Shown: positions 20,502-21,017 of the stretch, piece after piece
How positions within the stretch are numbered: position 1 is the stretch's first letter
Layout: every line of letters starts with the position of its first letter
Source of the DNA: Methylovulum sp.
GTDB taxonomy: Bacteria; Pseudomonadota; Gammaproteobacteria; Methylococcales; Methylomonadaceae
Assembly: GCA_016919605.1 (NCBI GenBank)
Contig: JACXTQ010000299.1
Span: 1-21,017, forward strand
Direction: 5' to 3'
DNA length: 21,017 nucleotides
The notes under the pieces: model-generated
Database searches by the model: none
The model's input: the letters and a program-made list of their open reading frames with translations, nothing else
Told to the model about the DNA's origin: nothing
Program-made: the position numbers and the translations under genes

Positions 20502-20537
20502 AAAAAAATAATGTCGGGCAAACGGTTCTGCCCGACA
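20502..20537 (-). terminator. Intrinsic terminator of the secreted-protein gene
   Basis: A perfect 9-bp stem TGTCGGGCA/TGCCCGACA (20512-20520 and 20529-20537) around an 8-nt loop. On the minus strand it is followed by TTATTTTTTT (down to 20502). It begins about 10 bp after the stop codon. Confidence 0.85.
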
Positions 20538-20547
20538 CCACTAAAAA

Positions 20548-21015
20548 CTAATTCTTATAATCAATAGTCAATATGGCTTTTTGGAACGTGAAAGTACCAT
20601 TGACTTCCGTGGTTATGACATTAGCCACCCCGCAATTTAGAAGTGTGCCGTTGATTACCCAGGTATAACACTGAGTACCCTTATCTGAAAAGGAATCCGC
20701 AGACATAAATACAGATGACGTTTTCTTAATGCCGTTAATCAGCAATCTTGATTGACCAAGATTATTCCCGCTGGTGTTGGTAAATTCGGCACATAATTGA
20801 GCCTTGGCCGAGCTAGCGCCAAATGAGCTACAAGCCGGCGTTATTTCTACCGTCAACTCATTAATAGCAGAAAACGATGTGGAATTTATGGTTTTAGGTA
20901 TTGCCATGTTTCTATTGACAAACGTGTTAATAGGTTGGTCAGGGGTAACACCCGTCGCATTGGCGAAACCTCCCCAAGACAACGCGACAAACAAACAAGC
21001 GATTAATTTTTTCAT
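20548..21015 (-). CDS. Secreted protein of unknown function
   Basis: A 155-residue protein with a clear signal peptide (Lys-Lys start, hydrophobic core 4-16, probable cleavage after Ala18-Asn-Ala20). The mature part is Ser/Thr/Asn-rich and likely beta-rich. It has four Cys (62, 75, 116, 128) that could form two disulfides in the periplasm or outside. I do not recognise a family; the Asn/Thr-rich stretches and the repeated ING (INGIK, INGTLL) resemble a small beta-sandwich surface protein, but that is a guess. Its ATG is 2 bp from the window edge, so the promoter is out of view. A strong terminator follows. Confidence 0.7.
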   Translation of the reverse strand: MKKLIACLFVALSWGGFANATGVTPDQPINTFVNRNMAIPKTINSTSFSAINELTVEITPACSSFGASSAKAQLCAEFTNTSGNNLGQSRLLINGIKKTSSVFMSADSFSDKGTQCYTWVINGTLLNCGVANVITTEVNGTFTFQKAILTIDYKN

Positions 21016-21017
21016 TA

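Overview
The window looks like a chromosomal segment of a Gram-negative gammaproteobacterium. The clues are the rpsF-rpsR-DUF2232-rplI ribosomal operon, waaA for lipopolysaccharide Kdo transfer, a YajR-type exporter, dksA followed by gluQ, and rlmH followed by maf. The many miniature repeats and the gene set would fit a methanotroph-like member of the Methylococcales, but no methane-oxidation gene is present, so that placement is inference only.

Layout. 1-1660 holds the tail of a small DUF2281-like protein, a thiopurine methyltransferase-like gene (tpm) and an exported ComEA-type helix-hairpin-helix protein. 1660-4540 is a gene-poor, repeat-rich accessory tract. It contains two inverted copies of a 27-bp palindromic repeat, a 303-bp ISL3-like MITE with an 8-bp target duplication, REPIN-like inverted pairs, a perfect FNR/Anr-type box, and a compact unit made of a promoter, a structured leader, a 30-codon hydrophobic ORF and a strong terminator. 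It also has a 25-bp tandem array, a helix-turn-helix remnant, a duplicated 3' end of yajR split by another MITE, and an orphan antitoxin-like gene. 4564-9657 is a minus-strand housekeeping block: yajR, waaA, rplI, DUF2232, rpsR, rpsF. 9909-11899 on the plus strand holds a CorB/HlyC-family membrane protein and a tandem-FHA protein. 12100-15562 on the minus strand is a likely operon of aminotransferase, rhodanese and acs. 15670-18008 on the plus strand is dksA, an SRPBCC protein, gluQ and a YchJ-like SEC-C protein. 18424-19029 is a lone small GTPase behind a promoter with an operator-like palindrome. After a third MITE/REPIN composite come rlmH-maf, and then a secreted protein of unknown function on the minus strand.

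How it fits together. Most genes are core: translation (S6, S18, L9, RlmH, GluQ), stringent control (DksA), envelope (WaaA, YajR) and acetate/amino-acid metabolism (Acs, aminotransferase). The novelty lies in the repeat tract. The best candidates are the small hydrophobic-peptide unit at 2733-3052, which resembles a type I toxin mRNA, the recurring REPIN-inside-MITE arrangement seen at three places, and the yajR 3'-end duplication that brackets an antitoxin gene. All functional statements for these are inference from sequence reading alone.
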